Below, in pieces: positions 6,087-16,045 of a stretch of 44,145 nt of DNA (positions are counted from its first letter, which is position 1; every line of letters begins with the position of its first letter). Origin of the DNA: a virus; the IMG/VR virus record IMGVR_UViG_3300046167_000686, positions 1 to 44,145 of that record. One strand, given 5' to 3'. Position numbers and translations under genes: made by a program. The notes beneath the pieces were generated by a model that saw only the letters and a program-made list of their open reading frames with translations, ran no database searches and had not been told where the DNA came from.

Positions 6087-8549
6087 ATGACAGATTTATA
6101 TACCATCCAAGAAGCCATCGAAAAAAAGTCACGAGCCACAACGATTGAAAAATTCAACAGTGAGCTTGCAAAAAAGCAGACGAAGCATGAAGAGACGGCA
6201 ACTTACTACGGCTCACCACTTTTTAAACGGGCTATTGAGCCTGTTGCAACACTGGTGGCACAGAAAGTTGCTGCTGCAAAAAAAGGACGAGCAGGCAACG
6301 CGAACATTGCGGTGAAATATATTTCCCTGCTCAAGCCTGAGCATGTTGCTTACCATACCGCTAAAGTCATCGTTGATCGGCTCATGTTTAACAAATCGAT
6401 CCAAGACACAGCTATCGGAATAGCGACCAGTCTTGAGGATGAACTGCGATACATCTCGTTCGACAACCAGCATCCACATTTATTCAAAAAAATTGTGAAT
6501 GAAACCGCCACTAATGGTCAACGCCGTCGGCAAACAATCCTCGCAGCTTACAATCGCTACTGTGAAACGTGGGTGTCTTGGTCAAAAACTGACAAAGTGC
6601 ATCTTGGTATGGCGCTCATCTCTCTGTTCATCGAAGCAACAGATTTTGTCTCTCAACATTACCTTGCACGTGGCAAGAACAAGACAGACATAGTGCTGAG
6701 GCCAACACAAAAGGTGCTGGATTTTATTGAGCAGAACCGAGAGTTCGCCAGCCTGCTAAATCCAGTTCATTTACCGATGGTTGTGCCTCCACGCGATTGG
6801 ACATCGCCAACCGAAGGTGGCTACCTCACGCCTTATTCGCCTCAAATGCCCTTAATCAAGGTGCGTAACAATCCGCAAAGCCGAAACTATTTTGACGATT
6901 TGAGCAGTCTTACCAACAGCATGGATACCGTTTACCACTCCGTCAACGTGCTTCAAAAGACAGCGTGGCGCATCAATCCATTTGTCTTGGACGTGTTTAA
7001 GGAGATCCATCGTTTGGGATTACCTGTCGCCACCTTGCCGAGCGTCGAAGACATACCGCCATCCCATCACCTTTGAGCAAAAACCAAAAGACAAACGAGT
7101 TGAACGAACAGCAAAAGGAGCAATTCAAAGCGTGGAAGCGCAAAGAGGTAGAGCGCCATGATGCAAATTTTGCCATGCAGTCAAAGCGACTCATGGTCGG
7201 CACAATCGCCAGAATTGCCAAGAATATGCACAATATGATGCCATCTATTTTCCACACATCATGGATTTTAGAGGGCGTCTCTACCCTGCCCCGATGTTTT
7301 TAAACCCACAAGGCAACAAGCTGGCCAAGGGTCTGCTTGAATTTGCAGAAGGCAAAGCCATTGGCTCTAACGAAGCCGCGTTTGAATTGGCGTACACGGG
7401 GCAAACTGTTTTGGCTACGACAAAGGCACAATGGACGAGCGAATTGATTGGGTTGAGGAGAACACCGACAGAATATTGCAGGTAGCTGCTGACCCAATGG
7501 CAGACCTGTGGTGGGCCAAAGGAAGCCGATAGTCCATGGTGCTTCCTTGCATTTGCAAAAGAATGGGAAGGCTTTCAGCGCGACGGCTACAGCCACGTCA
7601 GCCATATCCCAATTGCAAAGACGGAAGCTGTTCTGGCTTGCAGCACTTTTCGGCCGCTTGCGTGACCCAGTGGGCGCAATGGCAACCAATCTTCTGCCCT
7701 CAGAACAGCCTGAAGACATTTATCAACGGGTAATCGATCCACTAAAGATAAGGTCGCGCTAGATTTAACGGTGACAAAGCGAGCCTTGCACAAGCTTGTC
7801 TAGATTATGGGCTGTCACGAAAAGCCGCCAAACGTAGCACAATGACAAGGGTCTACGGCTCGACCTTATATTCGCTCACGCTCGTTTGTGGGAATATTTC
7901 AAGAAACTGATGCACAGCGCAAACAAGAAGACCCAATTATGTCAGCCCATTACACGGACATGAGTTTCAAGCATCGTTGTACCTAGCCAAGCATATCTGG
8001 GACAGCATCAACGAGACAGTAATTGCAGCAAAAGAGGGGATGGATTGGCTTCAAAGCTGCGCACGATTGCTAGCAGATGAAGGTTCACCGACAAGTTGGA
8101 CAACCTTGGATGGGTTTCCTGTCCTGCAGTATTACCCCAACACTACACGCAACCGCATCAAAACTAAGTTAGGAGACAAAAAGGTCTACGTCAGCTTGCG
8201 TACCAGACTGGCGGACATCGACAGAAAAAACAATCGAACAGCATCAGCCCAAACTGGGTTCACGCGAACGATGCTTGCCACCTACGGATGACAGTCAATC
8301 TCGCAGCGGCCAACGGAGTTTCTAGCTTTGCGATGATACACGACAGCTTTGGGTCTCATGCTGCAGACATTCCGATGTTGAGTGCTTGCCTGCGCGAGAC
8401 TTTCATTGAGCTATACCTCGACAACGACCCACTCGAAATGTTTCTAAACCAAGCACAGATACTGACCAATGCTGAGTTGCCCGAGCTTCCTGCAAAAGGG
8501 CACTTTGGACATATCTGCAGTTCGCAAGTCGGAATTTTTCTTTGCGTAA
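6087..8549 (+). CDS. Single-subunit DNA-directed RNA polymerase, T7 gp1 family (multiply frameshifted)
   Basis: T7-type RNA polymerase of about 820 residues that transcribes the phage middle and late genes. The ATG follows AAAGGATA. Conserved parts appear in order: the N-terminal domain, MDFRGRLYP, LNPQGNKLAKGLL, KDGSCSGLQHFSA (carrying the D537 equivalent), KRSTMTRVYGS (K631 and Y639 equivalents), DGFPVLQYY, MIHDSFGSHA (D812 equivalent) and the terminal FFFA after PAKGTLD, like the FAFA end of T7. At least six frame changes occur (near 7070, 7235, 7450-7510, 7660, 7740-7880, 7960, 8280, 8510). All catalytic residues survive in the right order, so I favour sequence error over decay. Length is slightly below T7 gp1 (883). 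Confidence 0.93.
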
Positions 8550-8571
8550 TGCATTTACTTTTGATGAGAAA

Positions 8572-8594
8572 TCAAAGGTTGCACCATAGCTATA
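8572..8594 (+). promoter_or_regulatory. Candidate phage RNA polymerase promoter, middle genes
   Basis: TCAAAGGTTGCACCATAG matches the copy at 40329 at 17 of 18 positions, and a shorter TTGCAC version lies at 18111. Aligned to the T7 promoter, the shared CAC-N-ATAG falls exactly at the CACTATAG initiation box. It lies directly after the polymerase gene, where T7-like phages place class II promoters. Confidence 0.65.
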
Positions 8595-8612
8595 ATAGGA
8601 AGGAGACCCCAA

Positions 8613-8738
8613 ATTACACCACAAATAGAAACCCTTATCCATGTCGCCGAATACCTCACAAAATACGGACAGCCAGTACCGCTAGACACTCTTACCCGAC
8701 TTCTGGAAGCGGGCATCGACATCAAAAAGTTTACATAA
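8613..8738 (+). CDS. Small protein, 41 aa, possible ATT start
   Basis: Short open frame between the polymerase and the single-stranded DNA-binding protein gene. AAGGAG lies at good spacing before an ATT codon; there is no ATG, GTG or TTG in position. Either a rare ATT start is used or a base call hides an ATG. The peptide is helical (TPQIETLIHVAEYLTKYG, then TRLLEAGIDIKKF) and resembles a small helix-turn-helix-like or adaptor peptide, but no family is recognised. It follows the candidate phage promoter directly, so it would be the first phage-polymerase-driven gene. Confidence 0.5.
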   Translation: MTPQIETLIHVAEYLTKYGQPVPLDTLTRLLEAGIDIKKFT

Positions 8739-8748
8739 AGGAACCTAC

Positions 8749-9368
8749 ATGGCTCAAACACAAATCAAAATCGTCAGCCCAAGAGGCATTGCAGTTTACC
8801 CTTGGTTAAACCGCCCTGACACAAAGTTCTCCGCAGATGGAGACTTTAAGGTCACGCTGAAGGTGGATGCCGCAGAAGCATCCCCCTTAATCAAAAAATT
8901 GGATGACATCATCAGCGATTACCAACAGCAACAATCCAAAGCTGACCCTAAGGTAGCACGCTATAGTGTGTGACCCAGCCTTATGAAGAGGAGATGGATG
9001 ACCAAGGAAATTTGACAGGCAACTATCTGTTCAAGTTCAAGCAGAAGGCTAAGATACATACCAAAGACGGTCGTACCATCGATATGAAAGTGGCATTGGT
9101 TGATGCGTCTCGCACTCCAACGACCGTCATTGTTGGCGGTGGCAGCGAAATTAAGATTGCAGCAACCGTTTTCCCGTACGCAATGAACACTAATAAAACC
9201 ATCGGTCTGTCACTTCGGCCAAATGCTGTTCAAATCCTCTCTTTGGTCTCAAACCAATCAAATGTGGTCTCCATGTTTGATGATGAAGATGGCTTCAAAA
9301 CAGAAGCTGCCCCAGCTGCCAATGAAAACTACAGTAGCCCTGAGTTGGAAACAGCAGCTGACTTCTAA
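8749..9368 (+). CDS. Single-stranded DNA-binding protein, T7 gp2.5-like (frameshifted)
   Basis: Protein of about 206 residues that should coat single-stranded DNA and coordinate polymerase and primase-helicase at the fork. The N-terminal part (VYPWLNRPDTKFSADGDFKV) has the typical pattern of T7-like phage single-stranded DNA-binding proteins, followed by an OB-fold-like beta-rich body. The end is acidic with a terminal phenylalanine (ELETAADF), the feature that in gp2.5 contacts its partners. One frameshift near 8965 joins the two frames. The ATG follows AAAGGAACC. The position between RNA polymerase and endonuclease I matches T7 gene 2.5. Confidence 0.85.
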
Positions 9369-9370
9369 AC

Positions 9371-9795
9371 GTGGACGGGTACCACCCTCCCAAACTGAAC
9401 TACGAAAAAACGCAATTAAGAACGGATGGCGGTCAGGGCTTGAAGAAAGTCTTGCCGCCTACCTTTCTGGCAAAGGCATCACGTTCCAATATGAAGAGAA
9501 CAAACTCACGTATGCCGTGCCGCAGCGCCAAGCCACCTACACGCCTGATTTCTACGTCACCACCAAGAGTGGTAAAGTTATCGTAGTTGAGACCAAGGGA
9601 CGGTTCGTTACCGCAGACCGCCAAAAGATGTTGCTCGTGAAAGACCAGCATCCTCACCTTGATATTCGGATGGTCTTCTCCAACCCGAATACCAAAATCT
9701 CAAAAAAATCACAGACCACTTATGCAGATTGGTGCGAGAAGCATGGCTTTCTCTATGCCAAGCAGCTGGTCCCAGAAAGTTGGCTCGATGAATAA
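9371..9795 (+). CDS. Endonuclease I, Holliday-junction resolvase, T7 gp3-like (frameshifted)
   Basis: Junction-resolving nuclease of about 141 residues that debranches replicating DNA and helps degrade host DNA. The catalytic set of the family is visible: E in GLEESL, E in QYEEN, D in YTPDF, E and K in VVETKG. HPHLDIRMVFSNPNTK and YADWCEKHG also match the family. A GTG just after the previous stop begins MDGYHPP, resembling the MAGYGAKG start of T7 gp3. A frameshift in the A-run near 9405-9412 then moves to the main frame. It overlaps the amidase gene by eight bases. Confidence 0.85.
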
Positions 9796-10228
9796 AGAAG
9801 ACGTTAAATTTATCATCGTCCATTGCTCATACACCCCGCCCAAAATGGATATTGGCGTCAAAGATATTGACCGCTGGCATCGTGAACGTGGCTGGATGGG
9901 CTGTGGCTATCACCTAGTAATCAAGCGTGATGGTACAGTTGAGCAAGGGCGAGAACTAAGCAGACAAGGCGCTCACGTGAGAGGACAAAACTCTCGCAGC
10001 GTTGGTATCTGCCTTGTTGGGGGCATGAGACCCAAGTCCCCAACCCCAGAAATCAACTACACCGATGAGCAGATGGCAGCACTACGCTCAACCATCGACA
10101 ACCTCATCGCTGAAGAGTTCCCCGCCGCCCAGGTGAAGGGACATACTGATTTCGACAAGGGCAAAACCTGCCCCAACTTCAATGCTGGCCTTTGGTACGA
10201 GACGGACGAAATTGTCTCCACCATCTAA
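9788..10228 (+). CDS. N-acetylmuramoyl-L-alanine amidase, T7 lysozyme (gp3.5) type
   Basis: Zinc amidase of 146 residues that cleaves the amide bond between muramic acid and peptide in peptidoglycan, giving lysis. In T7 the same protein also inhibits the phage RNA polymerase. Zinc ligands are visible: H in IIVHCSYTPP, H in VKGHTDFDKG and C in KTCPNF. WHRERGWMGCGYHLVI is the family core. Length is close to T7 gp3.5 (151). It has no signal peptide, so release depends on a holin, for which a candidate lies at 37929. A terminator follows. Confidence 0.93.
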   Translation: MNKEDVKFIIVHCSYTPPKMDIGVKDIDRWHRERGWMGCGYHLVIKRDGTVEQGRELSRQGAHVRGQNSRSVGICLVGGMRPKSPTPEINYTDEQMAALRSTIDNLIAEEFPAAQVKGHTDFDKGKTCPNFNAGLWYETDEIVSTI

Positions 10229-10269
10229 AGCATCACCAATCACGACACATCACCAACCACTACCCAGAA

Positions 10270-10294
10270 GGCTCACCATTCGGTGGGCCTTTTT
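10270..10294 (+). terminator. Intrinsic terminator after the amidase gene
   Basis: GGCTCACC pairs with GGTGGGCC (one G-U pair) around ATTC, followed directly by TTTTT. It closes the unit of single-stranded DNA-binding protein, endonuclease and amidase. Confidence 0.85.
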
Positions 10295-10325
10295 CATTTA
10301 CACCTGACAACAAGGAAACCTCCAT

Positions 10326-10523
10326 ATGACACAATTGGAAATCGTAAATCACCACCTCGCAACCCATGGCCGCATTACGCCTCTCGAAGCGCAATCAAAC
10401 TATGGCATCTGGCGGCTTGCTGCCGTCATCCACAAACTCAAGAAGAGCGGCTTGGACATCCACAGCCGATTGAAGACAGCACCAAGCGGTAATCGCTATG
10501 CGGTCTACAGCCTTGCTGGCTAG
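10326..10523 (+). CDS. Small helix-turn-helix protein, 65 aa
   Basis: Small basic protein with a helix-turn-helix pattern across most of its length: EIVNHHLATHGRITPLEA, then YGIWRLAAVIHKLKKSG, then the short strand SRLKTAPSGNRYAVYSL. This arrangement matches the small helix-turn-helix domain proteins found beside primase genes in many T7-like phages. The ATG follows AAGGAAAC. It overlaps the primase-helicase start by 26 bases. Its role, whether transcription control or a replication accessory, is unknown. Confidence 0.8.
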   Translation: MTQLEIVNHHLATHGRITPLEAQSNYGIWRLAAVIHKLKKSGLDIHSRLKTAPSGNRYAVYSLAG

Positions 10524-12146
10524 CGAAAGCGAATACCTCCGCAAAGAACCGTGTCCATCCTGTGGGTCATCTGACGCCAGAGCCATCTACAGCGATGGAC
10601 ACACCTATTGTTTCTCCTGCACCACCCGCACACGCGGCGATGGCGAGGAGCCTTCAAGAAGTGGACCTCGAATGCCGCAAGACCTAATACCGTTTGGGGA
10701 AGCCCAAGCGTTGCCTAAGCGTGGCATTACCGATGAGACCTGCCGCAAGTTTGGCTACACCATTGGTGAACACCACGGCGAACCAGTACAGATTCGCAAC
10801 CTATCGTGATGCAACTGGCGCACCCGTCGCCCAGAAACTGCGCTTCAAAGACAAGCAATTCAAATTCATCGGCGATACGAAAAAGGCTGGCCTTTATGGG
10901 CAACACCTTTGGCGTAACGAGGGTGGTAAAATGTTGGTTATTACGGAGGGCGAGGTTGATGCACTGAGCATGAGCCAAGTCCAAGGTAACCGTTTCCCTG
11001 TTGTGAGCGTTGGAACAGGTGCAGCAGGCGCAAAGAAGGCTGTCGCTAACTCACTAGAGTTTGTCGAAAGTTTTGACCGTGTTGTTATCATGTTCGACAA
11101 CGACGAGGCTGGCCGCACGGCAAGCCAAGAAGTCGCAGCAATGCTGTCAGTAGGTAAGGCGGCTATCGCCACCCTGCCCCTCAAAGACGCCAATGAAATG
11201 CTCATGGCTGGCAAAGGCGCAGACCTTATCTCGGCAATGTGGGACGCAAAAATCTATCGTCCTGATGGCATCATCGATGGTCAGAACATGTGGGAAACCA
11301 TCATGGCTGACGATGATGCTGAGAGCATCGACTATCCGTTTCGATGGTTTGAACCAGAAAACATTAGGGATGCGGCGCGGCGAACTGGTCACAATAACGG
11401 CTGGCTCTGGCGTGGGGAAATCCCAAGTCTGCCGCGAGATTGCCTACGAACTACTGAACCGTGGCGAGAGCATTGGCTATATTGCGCTTGAAGAAAACAC
11501 CAAGCGCACAGCTTTGGGCCTGATGGGCCTATCACTGGAAAAGCCGTTGCATCTATCCAAGGAAGGCATCTCTGAGGCGGTCATGCGTACCGCATTTGAT
11601 GAGACTGTCGGCAGTGGACGGGTGTTTCTTTACGACCACTTCGGTTCACTGGCCACAGACAACCTGCTGAACCGTGTTCGTTACTTGGCCAAGGCTTGCA
11701 ATGTTGGTTGGGTCATCCTCGACCACCTAAGTATCGTGGTCTCGGGCGTTGATAACGGCGATGAACGCAAGGCAATCGATGTCATCATGACTAAGCTGCG
11801 TTCGCTCTGCGAAGAAACGGGCATTGGCCTCATCCTCGTATCCCACCTCAAGCGCCCCAGTGGTGACAAGGGATGGGAGAATGGCCTCGAAACCAACCTC
11901 AATTCCCTGCGTGGTAGTGCGGCCATCGCCCAGCTGAGTGACATCTGCTTGGGCGTCGAGCGTGACCAGCAAAGCGACAACCCAAATGTCTCAACAATCC
12001 GTGTACTCAAGAACCGCTTCACGGGTGAAACAGGTGTGGGCTGCTTCGTTCATTACAACAAAGAAACAGGTCGCATGGTCGAAGTCGAAGACCCAACAGT
12101 CTTTGCCGATGAGACAAACGACGGAGAAGTCACAGAAGACTTTTAA
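10498..12146 (+). CDS. DNA primase-helicase, T7 gp4-like (two frameshifts)
   Basis: Bifunctional replication protein of about 549 residues (T7 gp4 is 566). The N-terminal zinc-binding motif has CPSCGS and CFSC pairs. The TOPRIM primase core shows EGEVDALSM and MFDNDEAGR. After a linker, the RecA-like hexameric helicase has Walker A GSGVGKS, EENTKRT, a Walker B strand VILDHLSIV and LVSHLKRP. The end is acidic with terminal DF, as in T7 gp4, where this tail contacts the polymerase. Frameshifts near 10800 and 11375 split primase from helicase in the raw frames, but every motif is intact. The ATG lies inside the preceding small gene. Confidence 0.92.
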
Positions 12147-12171
12147 CAGCTAGTCGAAAGGGACAGCATAC

Positions 12172-13956
12172 TTGAAGAACATCTTATTTGATATTGAAAC
12201 CAATGGACTTCTACCAAAACTAAGCGACGTGTCACTCGCTGGTTATGCTAGATGTCGATACAGACGAAATGGTATCCTGCGCAGACCAAGAAGGATACAC
12301 TCCCATTGCTGAAGGCTTGGACATCCTCGCCAAAGCAGAACGCCTTATCGGCCACAACATCCAAGCCTTCGATTTACCAGCACTGAATAAAATATACGGC
12401 TTCACCTACCACGGTGAACTGCATGATACGCTGATATTATCACGGCTAGTCTGGTCAGACTTGAAGCAAAACGACTTTGCGTTTGCCAAGAAGAACAAAG
12501 AATTTCCCATGAAGCTGGTAGGCTCTCACTCGCTTGGCGCTTGGGGCCACCGCCTGAGCAACCATAAGATTGAATATACAGGTGGCTGGGCTGCTTGGTC
12601 TGAGGAAATGCAGACCTATTGTGAGCAAGACATCTACACGAACCTGACGCTCTACAATAAAATCCTAAGCAAAGAGCCTACGCCTGACAGCATCGCTCTG
12701 GAACATGACTTCGCTGCAATCATACGCAAGCAGGAAGACCATGGCTTTCCATTCGATGTGACCAAGGCAAATGCTCTACTGGCCAAGCTACAATCTCGCA
12801 AAGCCTCATTGGAAGCTGAACTGCAAACCGCCTTCCCACCTTGGGAGATACGTGAGCCGTTCATTCCAAAGGTTAACAACAAGACCCGTGGCTATGTGAA
12901 GGGTGTCATGACGCACAAAGTTAAGACCGTCGTCTTTAACCCCGCCTCACGTGACCACATCGCAGACCGCCTCAAAGCCGTACATGGTTGGAAGCCCACA
13001 GACTTTACGGCCAATGGAAAACCAAAGGTCGATGAGGATGTGTTGAAGCAGCTGGATTATCCAGAGGCTGTACTTCTCAATGAGTTTCTACTGCTCAACA
13101 AACGCATCGGACAGCTGGCAACAGGCGCTAATGCTTGGCTCAAGCTGGAACGCAAAGGCAAGATGCACGGTCAGGTCATAACGTCGGGGACTGCAACTTT
13201 CGCTGCACCCACAACAGGCCCAACGTCTCCCAAACGCCGAGTGTCAACGCACCCTATGGCAAGGAGTGTCGTGAATTGTTCCATGCACCCAAAGGCTCAA
13301 AGCTCGTCGGTGCTGACCTCTCTGGATTAGAGCTACGCTGCCTCGCCCACTACATGGCGAAATTTGACGATGGTTCCTATGGCGAAGAGGTCGTTAATGG
13401 AGACGTGCATACAGCCAACCAAAAGGCTGCAGGTCTGCCGACACGCAACAACGCCAAGACGTTTATCTATGGCTTTCTCTATGGCGCTGGCCCAGCAAAG
13501 ATTGGGTCAATCGTTGGGGGAAGCGAAGCCGAGGGCAAGAAACTCATCAGCAAATTTATGAAGGCGACACCTGCCATCAAGTTGCTGCGTGAAGCTGTGG
13601 TCAGGACTGTCAAAACCAAAGGCCATCTCAAGGGACTGGATGGGCGAACACTGCCTATCCGTTCAGAACATTCTGCACTAAATATGTTGCTGCAATCGGC
13701 CGGAGCAATCCTCGCCAAGAAAGCAACGGTCATCCTGTACGAGAACCTGACCCGCATGGGTTATGTCTTCGGCAAAGACTATGCGCTTGTTGCTCATGTC
13801 CATGATGAGGTGCAGCTGATTACCAAAGAGGAAATCTCGACCATTGTCGGACAACAAGCCGTCACCGCCTTTAAAGAAGCGGGTGAATACTACGGCTTTA
13901 GATGCCCCATCACGGGGGAATTTAAGGTCGGCCAAACGTGGGCGGACACGCACTGA
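12172..13956 (+). CDS. DNA polymerase I family (polA), T7 gp5-like (two frameshifts)
   Basis: Replicative DNA polymerase of about 594 residues with a 3'-5' proofreading domain. Exo I is FDIETNG, Exo II lies near IGHNIQAFDLPAL, and YCEQDIYTN is Exo III. Polymerase motif A is GADLSGLELRCLAHYMA, motif B is NNAKTFIYGFLYGAG and motif C is HVHDEVQ. The terminal TWADTH resembles the NWAICH end of T7 gp5. TTG is the likely start: it gives KNILFDIETNG at the correct distance and has AAAGGGA upstream. Frameshifts lie near 12240 and 13195. It is about 100 residues shorter than T7 gp5, as in many small podoviruses. Confidence 0.93.
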
Positions 13957-14230
13957 GGCTCAACGCCGAAAGCGAAACGCCAGACGTCAGGACTTGGTTC
14001 AATACAAAGGTGGCATCTGTGAGCGGTGCAATGAACCACATCACTACGTTGCCTTTGACTTTCACCACCAAGACCCAAGCGACAAGGCTTTCCCACTATC
14101 CCAGCGGCACATGAGCCGTGTGTGGGGCGACCTGATTACCGAAGCGGATAAGTGCCACCTGCTCTGCGCAAATTGCCACCGCATTGTTCACTTCGAACAA
14201 GACCCAACTTTCCTAAAACCCAAATCATAA
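13844..14230 (+). CDS. HNH endonuclease, start uncertain
   Basis: Nuclease of the HNH family. The domain shows paired cysteines CERCNE, the HH of FDFHHQDP, then CHLLCANCHRIVH, giving a metal-bound beta-beta-alpha fold. A strongly basic stretch (RTRTEAQRRKRNARRQ) precedes it. No ATG is available. The listed TTG overlaps the polymerase end by 113 bases; a TTG at 13992 would drop the basic region. The true start is probably between 13937 and 13992 or masked by an error. HNH genes next to polA in T7-like phages are often homing endonucleases, which is the likely role here. Confidence 0.8.
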   Translation: MSDNKPSPPLKKRVNTTALDAPSRGNLRSAKRGRTRTEAQRRKRNARRQDLVQYKGGICERCNEPHHYVAFDFHHQDPSDKAFPLSQRHMSRVWGDLITEADKCHLLCANCHRIVHFEQDPTFLKPKS

Positions 14231-14240
14231 AGGATGCTGA

Positions 14241-14879
14241 ATGATAGCAGTACAGTACATGAGTTCCATGGGCGACGATAACCTTGTTGTCGATGCCGCA
14301 AGAGTTTCGTTTGACAAACAGGCTGAGAATTTTGGCCCACGTCAGAACGAACGTCTGATAAACTTTTTAGCAAAAGAGAAGCATACCGCCCCATTTACCC
14401 ATCCGACTGTCTCATTCAGATGCAAGGCTCCAATCTTCATGGCCCGTCAACTTGCCAAACATCAGGTTGGCGGGACTTGGAATGAGGTCAGCCGCAGATA
14501 CGTCAAGACAAGCCCAGAGTTTTGGAAGCCCGACTTCTTTCGAGCAGCTGCTGATGACGTGAAACAAGGCTCGTCTCCTGACCCACACCGTCGAAGCGAT
14601 GAGTTCCTCGAAGAATACCTCGACATCTGCATCGATGCCGTTGCCGCTTACAACAAGATGGTCGCTCTTGGCATCTGCACAGAGCAAGCCAGAGCCATCC
14701 TACCACAAGCCGCGATAACCGAATGGGTATGGACGGGTTCCCTACTCTTCTGGTCTCGCGTCTATGACCTGCGCAGTGCGGACAACACGCAAGCGGAGAC
14801 CCGTGAGTTTGCTGATTTGCTTGATGAGCAGATGACAGCGTTATTCCCAATCTCTTGGGAGGCGTTGCTGAATGGATGA
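14241..14879 (+). CDS. thyX: Flavin-dependent thymidylate synthase ThyX
   Basis: Makes dTMP from dUMP using methylene-tetrahydrofolate, FAD and NADPH. It is 212 residues, the usual phage ThyX length. The ThyX signature is present in its phage form, RQLAKHQVGGTWNEVSRRY (about 73-91), which binds dUMP and flavin. The N-terminal VDAARVSFD and the C-terminal QARAILPQA with the following tryptophan-rich helix are also typical. The ATG follows AAAGGATG. It is part of the nucleotide supply set with NrdJ, MazG and the DUF3310 protein, and it overlaps the next small gene by eight bases. Confidence 0.95.
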   Translation: MIAVQYMSSMGDDNLVVDAARVSFDKQAENFGPRQNERLINFLAKEKHTAPFTHPTVSFRCKAPIFMARQLAKHQVGGTWNEVSRRYVKTSPEFWKPDFFRAAADDVKQGSSPDPHRRSDEFLEEYLDICIDAVAAYNKMVALGICTEQARAILPQAAITEWVWTGSLLFWSRVYDLRSADNTQAETREFADLLDEQMTALFPISWEALLNG

Positions 14880-15075
14880 CCATGATTATGAAATCGCAGT
14901 TCTCGCAACCATGTCTGAGTGTATCTCAAGATTGGTGAAGGCATCCTCCAAAACAGAGGATGAGCACATGAAAGCCATTACATCTACGGCTGCTTCCATT
15001 TGCATGAACCTGATGCTCTCCACCCAACGCAAACCAGCAGACGTCCACAGTATCAACGGGGAGACCATGCAATGA
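14872..15075 (+). CDS. Small hypothetical protein, 67 aa
   Basis: Small acidic, mostly helical protein with no recognised family. GGAGG is located nine bases before the ATG. It overlaps both neighbours (ThyX and exonuclease) by a few bases, the usual sign of translational coupling in this block. There is no strong membrane segment, although AITSTAASICMNLML is moderately hydrophobic. It probably belongs to the replication and nucleotide operon. Confidence 0.7.
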   Translation: MDDHDYEIAVLATMSECISRLVKASSKTEDEHMKAITSTAASICMNLMLSTQRKPADVHSINGETMQ

Positions 15076-15821
15076 AGTTCCTAATTGATGCAGACATAGT
15101 TGCTTTCAAGGCGGCATCAGCTGTTGAGCAGCCTGTTAACTGGGGCAACGGTCTGTGGACACTCCACAGTTTTGAGCATGAAGCTATCGACCACTGTATG
15201 GCTTACTTCGACAAGCTGAGAGAAACGCTTGGTGATGGCGAATTAAAACTCTTTCTGACTGGCAAGAACAACTGGCGCAAAGAAATCTTGCCCAGCTACA
15301 AAGCCAATCGGAAGGACAAGCGGAAGCCCATGCTTCTGCTGTTTTTGCGCAACTGGATGCGAGCGCAATTCAATGCCGTTATCGAAGACGGCTTGGAAGC
15401 AGACGACCTGCTTGGCATTCACGCAACTGCAAACCCTGATGACACACTAATCGTCAGCGAGGACAAAGACCTCAAGACTATCCCTGCACTACTCTTCAAC
15501 CCAGCTAAAGATACTTCGCCCAAGCGCATCACAGAGTTCGAGGCTGACTACAATCATATGCTTCAAACCTTAACTGGCGATGCCGTCGATGGTTTTGCTG
15601 GCTGTCCTACAGTCGGCCCGAAAACTGCCGAAAAAATTTTGAAGGATTGCACCACAAGTGCTGACCTTTGGGACGCAACTTTGGCCTCATTCAAAAAACA
15701 GAAACTCTCAGAAGAAGTGGCACTAGTCCAAGCGCAAGTCGCTCGTATCTGCCGTGACACAGACTTTGACACTAACACGAGGAAAGTCATTCCATGGACA
15801 CCCAATTTTCAGACCAGATAA
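15072..15821 (+). CDS. 5'-3' exonuclease, T7 gp6-like
   Basis: Flap/5'-3' exonuclease of 249 residues that removes RNA primers and degrades host DNA to nucleotides. The N-terminal metal-binding aspartates lie in FLIDADIVAFKAA. YKANRKDKRKP matches the helical arch basic region; EADDLLGIHA and VSEDKDLKTIP carry further metal ligands. TGDAVDGFAGCPTVGPKTAEKIL is the helix-hairpin-helix part. The ATG overlaps the previous stop. The single frame is intact and the length is slightly below T7 gp6 (300). Confidence 0.9.
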   Translation: MKFLIDADIVAFKAASAVEQPVNWGNGLWTLHSFEHEAIDHCMAYFDKLRETLGDGELKLFLTGKNNWRKEILPSYKANRKDKRKPMLLLFLRNWMRAQFNAVIEDGLEADDLLGIHATANPDDTLIVSEDKDLKTIPALLFNPAKDTSPKRITEFEADYNHMLQTLTGDAVDGFAGCPTVGPKTAEKILKDCTTSADLWDATLASFKKQKLSEEVALVQAQVARICRDTDFDTNTRKVIPWTPNFQTR

Positions 15822-16045
15822 TTCAACCTGCACACTACGCACAGTATGCGGTGGAACCTATTGAGTTCATCATGGTCAATGACATGGACTTCTGGCGCGG
15901 CAACGTAATCAAATACGTTAGCCGTGCTGGCTCTAAACTCTATGACGGCCAAGACGAAACTCAATCTGAAATCACAGATTTATGTAAAGCCATTCGATAC
16001 TGCGAAATGCGTATCAACATGCTCAACGAAGAGGGCATTTTATAA
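15794..16045 (+). CDS. DUF3310 protein, related to the C-terminal domain of T7 gp1.7
   Basis: Protein of 83 residues with the DUF3310 pattern: PAHYAQYAVEPIEFI at the N-terminus, then FWRGNVIKYVSRAG. In T7 this domain is part of gp1.7, a nucleotide kinase that affects dideoxynucleotide sensitivity; the stand-alone short form is common in phages and its activity is not settled. It overlaps the exonuclease end by 28 bases and touches the MazG gene, consistent with a role in nucleotide metabolism. Confidence 0.85.
   Translation: MDTQFSDQIIQPAHYAQYAVEPIEFIMVNDMDFWRGNVIKYVSRAGSKLYDGQDETQSEITDLCKAIRYCEMRINMLNEEGIL

Noticed and set aside
6087-8549. RNA polymerase as a true pseudogene
   Set aside because: Although broken into several frames, all catalytic residues and the canonical C-terminus survive, and similar breaks occur in every other long gene. 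Sequence error is more likely, though decay cannot be excluded.
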